DNA of 64,000 bases, from assembly GCA_021202275.1 (NCBI GenBank), contig JAJQDI010000016.1, forward strand, positions 43,245-107,244, written 5' to 3'. The position numbers were made by a program, and so were the translations under genes. Position 1 is the stretch's first letter. Each line of letters starts with the position of its first letter. The notes below the pieces were generated by a model. That model saw only the letters and a list, made by a program, of their open reading frames with translations. It had not been told where the DNA came from and did not search any database. Origin of the DNA: Bacteroides sp. Its GTDB lineage: Bacteria; Bacteroidota; Bacteroidia; Bacteroidales; Bacteroidaceae. Shown here piece by piece: positions 1 through 8,151 of the stretch.

Positions 1-1380
1 AGGTAGCATATACCGGAGCACCGATGCAGGCCAGCAGGTAGTTGACCCCTACGGTGCGCAGGTAGGTACTCTTTCCGGCCATGTTGGCTCCGGTGATGAT
101 GAGAAATGCCGGGCGTTTGTTCATACGGATGTCGTTGCAGACACACTGACCGCGTTTCATGAGCGGATGTCCCATCTCTTCGCCTTCCAGCAGGAAGGGT
201 TGCTCCGGGATCTGTGGATAGGTATATTCCGGATGGTTGTAAGCCAGAGTAGCCAGCGAACAGAGCGCGTCCATATTGCCGATGGCACTGAGCCATGCCG
301 GGAAACGGGAAGCATACTGTTCTTTCCACGTTTCGATACGCATCATGTGCCGCAGCTCCCAGCCAAAAAGTCCGTTGAATACAAACAGTAGCAGCATGTT
401 GTTGCGCTGGTCCATCGCGTTCATCTCGCCGGCTAAGTGGGCAATGGCATCGGAGGCCAGGTCTTTTCCATTATCTGTCTGTTGTCTGATGCTCTGTACC
501 GCTTCACTGGTGCCGTCCAGCGATTCGATGATACGCAGCAGGCTGGCATAGGTATGCAGGGTCCCCAGTTTCTGTTCATAGGTATGTAGTACCACACTGA
601 TCTGTCGGGTAAACAGGAAAGTGACCAGGACACACAAGGTAAAGATACCTGCCGGAAATCCGATCGGGACTATGTCTGCCAGCATCAACCCCCAGGCAAT
701 GAGGTTGAGAGTGAGCACTACGTGAGGGATCAGGCGGCACAACAGACGGTTGCGGAAACGGGGTGGGGTGGCAGACCAGGCCAGGAGCTCTTCTTCATCT
801 GCGGCTTTGTCGTTGTGCAGCAGGCCTTGGATACGGAATTCCTGCCGCGTCTCCAGCAAAGGAGCGATCTCGCGTATGCCTTCCTGACGTTGTACGATCT
901 CTTTTTGCAGCGGAGGTGATGGATCATCCAGGATGCCAGTTGCTTCCGGCCCATTCCGGTCACCGTGCGGTTGATGTATTGGAACAACGACTTCTCTCCG
1001 AATACATCCAGGTCGTATGTATAAAGGTGAGCAGGGTCGGTAAACTCTTTACCATTCTCAAAGGAACTGTAATCGTGTTCCAGCGCCCGTAGTTCCTGGT
1101 CGTTGACCTCTTGTCGCTTTTCTAAGTAAGCTCTGCGGCGGAACATCCGGCTGTGTACTTTGATCAACCACAAATAGGGGACAAAAGTAACAAGCAGAGC
1201 CCCTGTGATCATCCACCAGGAAGAGTGCCGCAGGAAAATGGCTGCCGATACACCTGCCACGAACAGACATACCCGGAGTATACTTACTTGCCGGATCTGC
1301 GTGACGATCCGGTTGAGTTGTTTGCCTGCCTCCTGGCTGCGCTGCTGATAGGTAGCAGTGATGGCGTCTATATGTTGCAT
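1..1380 (-). pseudogene. MutS-related ATPase, frameshifted and cut by the window edge
   Basis: This is a MutS-family protein of the Bacteroidetes type, with an N-terminal membrane-like segment and a C-terminal MutS ATPase domain. The reading frame from ATG 1380 gives a hydrophobic helix pair and a conserved lever-like region. Near 912-922 the frame is lost. The continuation lies in another frame (PPLQKEIVQRQEG...) and stays open to base 1, where the Walker A motif GANMAGKST is visible at about 65-91. One base appears to be missing, so it is either a real frameshift or a sequence error. A longer reading starts at TTG 1416. A TATCTTTG promoter element lies at 1575-1582. The 3' end is outside the window. 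Housekeeping mismatch repair is not implied; the role of this subfamily is not well defined. Confidence 0.8.
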
Positions 1381-1574
1381 AACGGATGGGTTGTTAGTTA
1401 CGATGTACTGAACCAACGGTCGACGAAGTCAATCGAGGACCGGCGTAGCCCACCAGGCGGTTGGCAAAGGGATTCTACGATGTATTCCTTTGTCAGGAGC
1501 CTTATCCGATGATTGACACGAAAGAACGTTGGAACTATACATGCCCTGAATATAATTATTCAGAGATGGAGATG

Positions 1575-1582
1575 CAAAGATA
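1575..1582 (-). promoter_or_regulatory. Bacteroidetes -7 element (TATCTTTG) upstream of the MutS-related gene
   Basis: The minus strand reads TATCTTTG, matching the Bacteroidetes sigma-ABfr -7 consensus TAnnTTTG. It would give a leader of about 190 nt before ATG 1380. The rest of the 1381-1886 spacer holds only AT-rich sequence and TTTACGATG/TGTACGATG iterations, with no convincing gene. Confidence 0.5.
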
Positions 1583-1886
1583 GGTATGATTTACGGATTC
1601 CTTCTTACGTCATGGTATCTTATTTGATTATTTACATGAAGGTAGGTTTACGATGTACGATGTACGATGGAAAATACAGAGATCCTATGCATTCCATCTT
1701 TTGTAAACCCACCTGCGTAACATTCCGGATGCGGATATACCGCACGCCTGTTTACGTCTCTGTTATATACGGTATTTTTATTCCTTTGTTCATCTGTTCT
1801 TTGGTCTGTTTACCGGAAATGAAGAACCTGAGGAATAAAAACAATGCCTGCCCACTGTAGTCAGGAGTCATTTCCCTTATAGGCCG

Positions 1887-2621
1887 TCACTCTGCTAAGG
1901 TCAGTCTGGCCAGATAGTCGTAATGATTTCCTTCGCATACCAGCTCTGTCCGGAAACCACTCTCTGTTGCATACAACTCCAGTGTCTTGAAGTCTATGTA
2001 CAGCCAGTCAAACGCTTCTCCCTGTATGTTTTTGTACTGCATCCGGAAGTCTACTTCTCCGTAATAATCACCAGCAAGGTCTACAACAAAACTACCGTCT
2101 TCCTCTTCGTAGAGATAGCGCAGGTCGCTGGAATCCATCAGTACAGCTCCTCCGGGTGCCAGCAGTTGCTTCATTTTCCGGAAGAAGGCGGGCAGGTTGG
2201 AGAGCTTTCCGACAATACCCGATCCATTCATAAGCAACAGGATCGTATCAAAAGGTCCTGTCAGTTTCGGATCGAATAGATTGATCAGGTGCACCTCTTT
2301 TACACCCCGTTGCCTCATCACCTCTACGGAGAGGGGAGAGATATCAATGGCACAAACCTCTTTTCCGGCTTCCTGTAGTGCCAGGGAATGGCAGCCGCTT
2401 CCGGCACCTACGTCTAAGATCCTTCCGGAAGCCATCTGTAGCGCGGTGCGTTCGTTCCGGGGCATGTGTGGGGATTTGCGGAAAAGTTGCCTCACAGGTA
2501 TCTCGTCTTCATCGAACTGTGAAGAGAATACGCGGAGCTTCCCGGCTTTTCCCTGCGCGTGGTAGTTGGCGATTGCAGCCCCCATCGGGTCTTTCTCCGG
2601 GGAAAGTATATGTGTATCCAT
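1887..2621 (-). CDS. Class I SAM-dependent methyltransferase
   Basis: The 244-residue protein has the Rossmann methyltransferase motif I ILDVGAGSG at about residues 68-76, an acidic loop (AIDIS) after strand 2, and a LLAPGGAVLMDSSD segment typical of motifs IV-V. This shows SAM binding; the substrate cannot be read from the sequence. The first ~60 residues are a variable cap. ATG 2621 sits about 27 bp downstream of a TATCTTTG element on the minus strand, so a short leader is expected. It is divergent from the small basic gene at 2706 and probably monocistronic. Confidence 0.85.
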   Translation of the reverse strand: MDTHILSPEKDPMGAAIANYHAQGKAGKLRVFSSQFDEDEIPVRQLFRKSPHMPRNERTALQMASGRILDVGAGSGCHSLALQEAGKEVCAIDISPLSVEVMRQRGVKEVHLINLFDPKLTGPFDTILLLMNGSGIVGKLSNLPAFFRKMKQLLAPGGAVLMDSSDLRYLYEEEDGSFVVDLAGDYYGEVDFRMQYKNIQGEAFDWLYIDFKTLELYATESGFRTELVCEGNHYDYLARLTLAE

Positions 2622-2647
2622 CTGAGTTGTTTTATGTGGGGAAAGGG

Positions 2648-2683
2648 CAAAGATAGGTATTTCACTGAAAATCCCTATCTTTG
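2648..2683. promoter_or_regulatory. Divergent mirror-image promoters
   Basis: TATCTTTG at 2676-2683 (+) faces the small basic gene, and its mirror at 2648-2655 (CAAAGATA on +) faces the methyltransferase. Both match TAnnTTTG. The two -7 elements point outward within 36 bp, so the -33 region of each promoter overlaps the other one. Confidence 0.65.
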
Positions 2684-2705
2684 CAACTAAAAATAAGGAG
2701 TGCGT

Positions 2706-2897
2706 ATGAACTTACAGGATATCATAGAAGGGGGCGGCGTCGTTCTCAAGACTAAGAAAGGGGCTTCGGAGAAGGATGAAAAGAAGGTGAAGACCAAGGC
2801 TAAGAAAGCGACCTATATACGGGGACAGCACAACTCCGGAGCGGCTAAGATGAAGGCGAAGATCCGCCGGAAACGGGCGAGCAGAAGCAGAAAATGA
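2706..2897 (+). CDS. Small, highly basic protein of unknown function
   Basis: ATG 2706 is chosen because the AAGGAG at about 2695-2700 is spaced correctly for it; a GTG at 2700 is also in frame. The 63-residue product begins MNLQDIIEGGGVVLK and is then dominated by Lys/Arg/Ala, ending in KIRRKRASRSRK. The composition suggests a nucleic-acid or ribosome-associated protein, but I recognise no family. A TATCTTTG promoter lies 23 bp upstream, which supports expression. The downstream stretch to 3154 has no gene and holds a MITE-like repeat. Confidence 0.6.
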   Translation: MNLQDIIEGGGVVLKTKKGASEKDEKKVKTKAKKATYIRGQHNSGAAKMKAKIRRKRASRSRK

Positions 2898-2900
2898 ATA

Positions 2901-3115
2901 GATCTACGATTTACTGATTTACGATTTACGATTGAAAATACAGGATTATGTGTCAAACCGTTTGTTATTTTACACTGACGATCCATGTGCTCCACCGTAA
3001 ATCCATGTAGTCAATGCCAGCTTATAGAGAGTACATAGTAGGATTTACGAAAGATTTACATACGCATCCTTTTTGTATTTTCAATCGTACTTCGTAAATT
3101 GTCCAATCGTAAATC
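2901..3115. repeat. MITE-like element with terminal inverted repeats built of TTTACGATT iterations
   Basis: The left side (2901-2942) reads iterated TTTACGATT ending in CGATTGAAAATACA (2929-2942). The right side carries the exact reverse complement TGTATTTTCAATCG (3074-3087), followed by inverted AATCGTAAAT iterations to about 3115. The ~130-bp interior is AT-rich and non-coding. Similar iterations occur at about 1640-1670, 3858-3890, 6029-6046 and 6266-6297, so this is a dispersed family rather than a single structure. Confidence 0.6.
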
Positions 3116-3154
3116 TCTCTGTGTTTCTACATTCATCATCAAAACGAGTTATAT

Positions 3155-3535
3155 ATGGAAATAAAAGGAAGATTTGATCATTTCAATATCAATGTGACCA
3201 ACCTGGAGCGCAGCATTGCATTTTACAACAAAGCATTGGGACTGAAGGAAAGCAAGCGTAAGGAAGCTGCCGACGGCTCGTTTGTCCTTGTGTATCTGAC
3301 AGACGATACCGCCGGATTTCTGCTGGAGTTGACCTGGCTACGGGATCATCCGCAGCTGTACGAATTGGGAGAGAACGAGAGTCATCTGTGCTTTCGCGTA
3401 GAGGGAGATTATGACGAGGTACGTCGTTTTCACAAGGAGATGGAATGTGTCTGTTATGAAAATACCGATATGGGGCTTTATTTCATCAATGATCCGGATG
3501 ACTACTGGATCGAAATACTTCCCGTAAAAAGATAA
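3155..3535 (+). CDS. VOC-superfamily protein, glyoxalase I-like
   Basis: The 126-residue single-domain protein has the beta-alpha-beta-beta-beta VOC pattern. All four expected metal ligands can be placed: H9 (FDHFNINV), E59 (LLELTW), H77 (SHLCFRV) and E120 (DDYWIEILP). That pattern fits a lactoylglutathione-lyase-type metalloenzyme that isomerises hemithioacetals of methylglyoxal, although the natural thiol and substrate are not shown by sequence. It is followed by a strong terminator, so it is probably monocistronic. Four other VOC proteins occur in this window. Confidence 0.85.
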   Translation: MEIKGRFDHFNINVTNLERSIAFYNKALGLKESKRKEAADGSFVLVYLTDDTAGFLLELTWLRDHPQLYELGENESHLCFRVEGDYDEVRRFHKEMECVCYENTDMGLYFINDPDDYWIEILPVKR

Positions 3536-3561
3536 GGTACAAACGGAACTGTTTGAAAAGT

Positions 3562-3608
3562 AGATCCCTGTCCTCCATCACGTTCCATAGGAGGTCAGGG
3601 ATCTTTTT
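3562..3608 (+). terminator. Rho-independent terminator of the glyoxalase-like gene
   Basis: AGATCCCTG (3562-3570) pairs with CAGGGATCT (3596-3604), with an inner CCTCC/GGAGG stem and a five-T run at 3604-3608. It lies 27 bp after the stop codon. Confidence 0.85.
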
Positions 3609-3779
3609 AATATGTTGTTGTCTGTACAAGGGGAAGTACTTCGCAACCTGGGATTTGTCAGATAGTTTCGATGAACTCTTATGGGTTCGTTGTATATATA
3701 AAATGAGTTCCTGACTCATTTAAAATTCGCCGCAATATATTTTCGCTGTCACCACACAATTATCATATCTTGTATCGCG

Positions 3780-3800
3780 GAGACACACGCCGTGCGTCTC
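3780..3800. repeat. Dispersed 21-bp palindrome, copy 1 (GAGACxCACGCCGTGCGTCTC)
   Basis: This near-perfect palindrome is flanked by CGCG and TACAG. It differs by one base from the copies at 63793-63813 and 63909-63929. It lies in the intergenic stretch 3609-3889, which otherwise contains only AT-rich sequence and AATCGTAAATTG iterations. Confidence 0.75.
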
Positions 3801-3889
3801 TACAGGTGAACATGAGCATTATGTACTCATAGCGGTATAGATAATCCGATGTAATTTCAATCGTAAATTGTAAATTGTCCCATCGTAAA

Positions 3890-5167
3890 TCATTTCATCC
3901 ACACATTCACAATCTCTCCGATATAGATCTTGTGCATCGGTTTTCCGGCCCATTGTTCTTTGATCTTTTCGTCGTAGATAGCTTCCGGGATCAGGGACTG
4001 TGCCGCGAGTTTCTTACATTCGATAATGAGCCAGGCTTCGGAGAAAGCCATACTGCCGTCGGGGGTAGCTAATGGGCTGAGGCCGGAACCAGCTACCTTG
4101 TCTGCGTCGCGTCCCGAATGGCTGCCACAATACTGTAAGGCTTCCCGGTAGGCTTCGGTGTAGAAGGTGAATGTATAGGTATCTCCCTTTTCCATCAGTT
4201 GGTAGGTATAACGCGCGGGGTTGATGTAACAGATGGCTACAGGTTTACCGTACAATACACCCAGGCCACCCCAGCTCGCGGTCATCATATTGAATTGCTC
4301 TTCGTTGCCGGCCGTGATCAGCATCCAGTCGTCATTGAGCATTTTGATGATATTGCCCGGTAGTCTGTCCGGAGACACCTGCCTGTATCCGGCCAGGTCT
4401 TTTCCCACAGGTACGGAAGTGACCGGAGGAGTTATGATAGAGGGCTGAACAATTTCAGGCTCTCTGACCTGAGGTGTAACCGGAACGGGAGGTTGTATCG
4501 CTATCTGCGGAGTTACTGCCGTAGGTACTTCGATCACAACCGGACCCGTATTTGTGGTATGGGTAGCAGGTACAGGATCGGGTTCTTTTACCGGGACTGC
4601 CAGAGAAGCACTCAGTGCGGCAGTGGTTCCTGCGAATATGTCGTTGGCAAAGTCCACAGTTTTGCGGCGCCATTTGGCCGGTCCGCGAACCAGCTTGGTC
4701 TGTGCTTTGTTGAGTGCGTATTTGTCGGTGATCCACTCTTCTGCGGTATATTTCTCTTTTTCCCGGTAGGTATAGCGGATCTTCTCTATCTCTACGATAC
4801 ATTTTTCCGGTGCGCACTCTACGGAGATCTGGTAATTGATCAGTGTCCGGTCTAAGGAAAGCGCGCTGGCGCTGAAAACAAGATATTCTTCGCCCATGGC
4901 AGCCATCTTTCCGGCAGCGGGGTCCTGGTACACTACCCGGCTGGTGTTCTCATTTTCCGCCATGCGTTCTTCCAGGTAGTTGAGTATGCGCTGGTATATC
5001 ATATCCTGTTGCATGCCGGGTATGACAAACTCTTTGGAAAAAACAACTCTGCCGTCTTTTTCAGGTACTGCTCCTGCCAGATAGGGGGCGTCGGGGTCCT
5101 GGGCAGCTACCCAGATCGGCAGGCAAGCCATCAGGCATGCCAGGATAAATGGTATGGGTTTGTTCAT
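3890..5167 (-). CDS. Exported DUF4468 - flavin reductase-like fusion protein
   Basis: The 425-residue protein starts with a Sec signal peptide (MNKPIPFILACLMACLPIWVAA, cleavage near residue 22). Residues of about 40-150 look like the Bacteroidetes DUF4468 fold (conserved YLVFSASALSLDRTLINYQ, TAEEWITDKYALNK). A Pro/Thr/Val-rich linker spans about 180-262. The C-terminal ~160 residues resemble the FMN-binding split barrel of flavin reductases (MLNDDWMLITAGNEEQFNMMTASWGG), related to the cytosolic protein at 29997. An exported FMN-reductase-like domain is unusual because NAD(P)H is not periplasmic, so another electron donor or a non-catalytic flavin-binding role is possible. Confidence 0.75.
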   Translation of the reverse strand: MNKPIPFILACLMACLPIWVAAQDPDAPYLAGAVPEKDGRVVFSKEFVIPGMQQDMIYQRILNYLEERMAENENTSRVVYQDPAAGKMAAMGEEYLVFSASALSLDRTLINYQISVECAPEKCIVEIEKIRYTYREKEKYTAEEWITDKYALNKAQTKLVRGPAKWRRKTVDFANDIFAGTTAALSASLAVPVKEPDPVPATHTTNTGPVVIEVPTAVTPQIAIQPPVPVTPQVREPEIVQPSIITPPVTSVPVGKDLAGYRQVSPDRLPGNIIKMLNDDWMLITAGNEEQFNMMTASWGGLGVLYGKPVAICYINPARYTYQLMEKGDTYTFTFYTEAYREALQYCGSHSGRDADKVAGSGLSPLATPDGSMAFSEAWLIIECKKLAAQSLIPEAIYDEKIKEQWAGKPMHKIYIGEIVNVWMK

Positions 5168-5208
5168 GATCGTATGTTTTATTTATACAAATTGTTTATG
5201 TGATGTAT

Positions 5209-5934
5209 CTATATATCAAAACTCTCTCCCCGCCGGGTAGGGCAGAGGAAACGACAACCGTTTGCTGCTGCCACAGGTGCGAATGCCTCTGCTCCGGCAT
5301 CATCTTCTCCGAAGTGCATGGGTACGAAAATGTCGGTACGGATCTTCTCCACAAATTGCCGGGCACCTCTCATATAGTCGGTCCCCATGCGCGGATCTAC
5401 CGGGAACATGGCAAGGTACAGTTCCGGAGCTGCCTGGTGCAGGAGTTGCAGTTCGGCTAAGTAATCACCCTCTGCTTTACGGATCTCCTCCGGGGTAGAT
5501 TCATCTGTCCAGTGCCAGTTATTGAGATCGCCGGCGTGGAACATGCGTTTGCCCTCTGTTTCCATCAGAAAAGAGATACCCACATCTGTGGAGCCGAATG
5601 CTTCTATCTTCAACAGATCGTCCTGGTACGTGTCGCCCTGGCGCAGCCAGATCGCATCCTGTACGGAGGCTCTGCGGTGTTTGAGAATATCACGGGAGAA
5701 TATATAATGAATGTCCGGATGCTCCTGATGCCAGGAGAGGATCTCCCGGTTGAAGTGATCCGGATGAAAATGTGTAGAAAGGATATACAGCGGCTTCGGG
5801 TCGGGAAGCAGCCGGTCGTGTACCCATCCGTGCTTCGGATCGGTTTCCGAAGTGTCTTTGTAATAATCGATAAGGACAGTGAATCTGTCGGTTTCCAGCG
5901 CAAACCCACTGTGATAAATATAATGCAACTTCAT
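5209..5934 (-). CDS. MBL-fold metallo-hydrolase
   Basis: The 241-residue protein carries the metallo-beta-lactamase motif THFHPDH, later the HAGDLNNWH block (distal His/Asp) and MHFGED near the C-terminus. Together these give a two-metal hydrolase site. ATG 5934 (MKLHYIYHSGFALE) fits the usual family start; another ATG at 5964 adds 10 residues. The substrate is unknown. It is 41 bp downstream of the signal-peptide gene at 5167 in map order but divergent in function, and may share no transcript with it. Confidence 0.8.
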   Translation of the reverse strand: MKLHYIYHSGFALETDRFTVLIDYYKDTSETDPKHGWVHDRLLPDPKPLYILSTHFHPDHFNREILSWHQEHPDIHYIFSRDILKHRRASVQDAIWLRQGDTYQDDLLKIEAFGSTDVGISFLMETEGKRMFHAGDLNNWHWTDESTPEEIRKAEGDYLAELQLLHQAAPELYLAMFPVDPRMGTDYMRGARQFVEKIRTDIFVPMHFGEDDAGAEAFAPVAAANGCRFLCPTRRGESFDI

Positions 5935-6028
5935 ATCCGGCTCATTTGCTATGCAATGATACATAAACTTTCCCGCTCAGCCAAACTCACTGTTGTGATT
6001 TTGCAGAAATTAGTTGGTATAGACACAT

Positions 6029-6297
6029 CTGTGATTTACGATTGAGATCACTACTACTTCATGGGACAGGTTTTATTTTTAGTAGACAGAAGAATAAAAG
6101 AACATAAAAGAATTTTGAGTAATAAGTTTTAAGTTACTACTCATCATTCACCACTTGTAGTTAGATATCGTTCCACACATTTTATCTTTCTTCTTATATG
6201 TTCTTTTGTCTGGAAACAAAAAATACAAGGGTGATGTTACCGATCGTTGGAGTAATTGTCTTTCCAATCGTAAATTGTAAATCGTAAAATCGTAAAT
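6029..6297. repeat. Inverted pair of TTTACGATT / AATCGTAAAT iterations in a gene-free spacer
   Basis: GTGATTTACGATTGAGATC at 6029-6047 faces CCAATCGTAAATTGTAAATCG and further AATCGTAAA copies at 6265-6297. The ~220 bp between them is AT-rich and non-coding. The organisation matches the element at 2901-3115, but the arms are less well conserved. Confidence 0.45.
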
Positions 6298-6299
6298 GT

Positions 6300-6941
6300 T
6301 TATGGTGCCAGGCGTTCGATGTGCCACTGTCCGTCTGGTTTGAACTTATAGAGAAAACGGTCGTGCAGTCGGTTGGAGCGTCCCTGCCAGAATTCGATCT
6401 GGTGTGGGGTCACCGCGTAGCCGCCCCAGAAATCGGGTCGTCTGACCTCCCGGCCTGTCCACAGAGCTGTCTCTGTGATGAAGTTCTTCATCAGGAACAG
6501 CCGTCCTGGTATCGGCTCACTCTGCGGAGAGATGCGTGCCGCGATCTGGCTCTGTTCCGGCCGGGAACGAAAATAGGTATCAGACTCCGCGTCTGAAGTT
6601 TTGACGGCCGTACCTTCGATATGTACCTGCCGTTGCAGGCCGTGCCAGAGGAAAGTTAGAGATATATACGGGTTCTGAGCCAGTTGCTTTCCCTTGCGGC
6701 TTTCGTAATTGGTGTAGAAGATAAACTTTCCTTCGTGCATCCCTTTCAGCAACACGGTACGTGTAGAGGGACGTCCGCTTTCGGATACGGTAGCAACGAT
6801 CATGGCCGTGGGTTCGGGCTCCTGGTGTTCGATCGCCTCGCCGAGCCAGCGACCGAAGAACAGCACCGGATCTTCCGGCAGGTCTCTGCGGTGTAATCCC
6901 TGCTTGTTGTATTTTTGCCTGATAGTTGACAGATCCATCAT
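6300..6941 (-). CDS. pdxH: Pyridoxamine 5'-phosphate oxidase
   Basis: PdxH oxidises pyridoxine/pyridoxamine 5'-phosphate to PLP using FMN. The 213-residue protein is full length and shows the family signatures STRTVLLKGMHEGKFIFYTN, NPYISLTFLWHGLQRQVHIEG, and the C-terminal block EFWQGRSNRLHDRFLY with the substrate-binding Arg/His. It starts 9 bp after the pirin gene stop, so the two are almost certainly co-transcribed. The DUF4468 fusion nearby belongs to the same split-barrel superfold but is not a duplicate of it. Confidence 0.95.
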   Translation of the reverse strand: MMDLSTIRQKYNKQGLHRRDLPEDPVLFFGRWLGEAIEHQEPEPTAMIVATVSESGRPSTRTVLLKGMHEGKFIFYTNYESRKGKQLAQNPYISLTFLWHGLQRQVHIEGTAVKTSDAESDTYFRSRPEQSQIAARISPQSEPIPGRLFLMKNFITETALWTGREVRRPDFWGGYAVTPHQIEFWQGRSNRLHDRFLYKFKPDGQWHIERLAP

Positions 6942-6950
6942 TTTCAGGTA

Positions 6951-7661
6951 TTATTCAAACATCGGTACTTCGATCAGTAACAGGTGAGCATGGGTGAGGG
7001 CTTGTATCTCTACTTCATCCATCTTCCATATCCCTATGCCATCGCGCCGGTAGAGGTGGGTCTGCACCACTCCGGCCTCTCCTTCGATCACAAAAATATA
7101 GACCCCGTGATGAGGCTTGTGAAGTTCGTAACGAATACTCTTCCCGGCATCAAATTCTCCCATACAGAACCAGGCGTCCTGAATGACAGAGGCTGGAGAG
7201 GTTCCATCCGGTGATACCACCGCTACCAGTTCGTTCCGTTTGAGCAACGGTCGGATGTCAAAATCCTGATATATCGGATAGGTCTCTCTCTCCCTGGGTA
7301 CTATCCAGATCTGCAGGAACTCTACCGGCTCTTCCTGGCTGCCATTCATCTCGCTGTGGAAAATGCCTGTGCCGGCACTCATCACCTGAATGTCTCCCGG
7401 AGTGATGATCCTGTCGTTCATTTTGCTGTCTCCATGCTGGAGTTTTCCTTTCAGTGGGATGGAGACTACCTCCATATTCTTGTGCGGATGGCTTCCGAAA
7501 CCTTTGCCGGGAGCTACGGTATCGTCGTTGAGTACCCGGAGTGCTCCGAAATGCATGCGTTCGGGGTTGTAGTACTCGTCGAAACTGAAGGTGTGGTAAC
7601 TATCGAGCCAGGAATGTACGGAATGTCCGCGACTATCGGCTCTGTCTATCACTTTTTCCAT
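6951..7661 (-). CDS. Pirin-family (YhhW-like) bicupin protein
   Basis: The 236-residue bicupin keeps the pirin metal ligands H58 and H60 (GSHPHKNMEV), H102 and E104 (GIFHSEMNG). Members can act as quercetin 2,3-dioxygenases or transcription cofactors; the physiological role in anaerobes is open. It is the first gene of a two-gene operon with pdxH. Confidence 0.9.
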   Translation of the reverse strand: MEKVIDRADSRGHSVHSWLDSYHTFSFDEYYNPERMHFGALRVLNDDTVAPGKGFGSHPHKNMEVVSIPLKGKLQHGDSKMNDRIITPGDIQVMSAGTGIFHSEMNGSQEEPVEFLQIWIVPRERETYPIYQDFDIRPLLKRNELVAVVSPDGTSPASVIQDAWFCMGEFDAGKSIRYELHKPHHGVYIFVIEGEAGVVQTHLYRRDGIGIWKMDEVEIQALTHAHLLLIEVPMFE

Positions 7662-7778
7662 ATATCTGGGTTGGTTGAGGTGAATATTATCTTTGTCATT
7701 ATCTGCCCTTTCCTTTCTCCGGAAAGAGAAGCAGACTATACGAATATTCTTCTAAACAATGCTGACAGATAAAAGTTG

Positions 7779-7858
7779 AAAAGGATTTCGGTTTTCTGGC
7801 GGTCAGCCAGGAAACCGAAATCCTTTTCCCACTCCCAATATATATATAAGGGAGTGGG
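7779..7858 (-). terminator. Double hairpin ending the fimbrial operon
   Basis: A 21-bp stem (7779-7799 with 7807-7827, one G-T wobble) is followed on the minus strand by a T-rich stretch, as expected of a strong terminator. Immediately before it in transcription order is a second perfect stem CCCACTCCC/GGGAGTGGG (7828-7836, 7850-7858) with an AT-dinucleotide loop. Between this structure and the last fimbrial gene (7859-8102) I see no convincing gene. A reading frame on the minus strand (8019-7699) runs through both hairpins and is probably spurious. Confidence 0.8.
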
Positions 7859-8151
7859 TGTCTGGTAATCCCCGGTACAGGTATATACAGGGTATCTGTT
7901 AGAAGCAGGGGCACTCTGTTAAGATCAGCCACTCCTTGTGGCTCCTCTGTCACAGTGCCATCCTGTAGATCCGGGTAGAAATAAGAGCAGAGGGATAGCT
8001 GCCTGGTAAAAAAACACATGTGATATAAGTCGCCTCATTAGACTATGCCTGGGCAGCGGGCCGACATTTGTTGGCAGCTTCGTGTCGGTAACTGCCCTGA
8101 AATTATCTCTGAGCCACCGTATCGGACCATTCTTCTACTTTCTCACCGTAT

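Noticed and set aside
1513..1860. 115-codon open frame in the 1.4-1.9 kb spacer
   Set aside because: It is built partly from TTTACGATG iterations and has no protein-like pattern.
7699..8019. 106-codon minus-strand frame after the fimbrial operon
   Set aside because: It runs through two strong hairpins that end the operon, and the encoded sequence has no signal or known fold.
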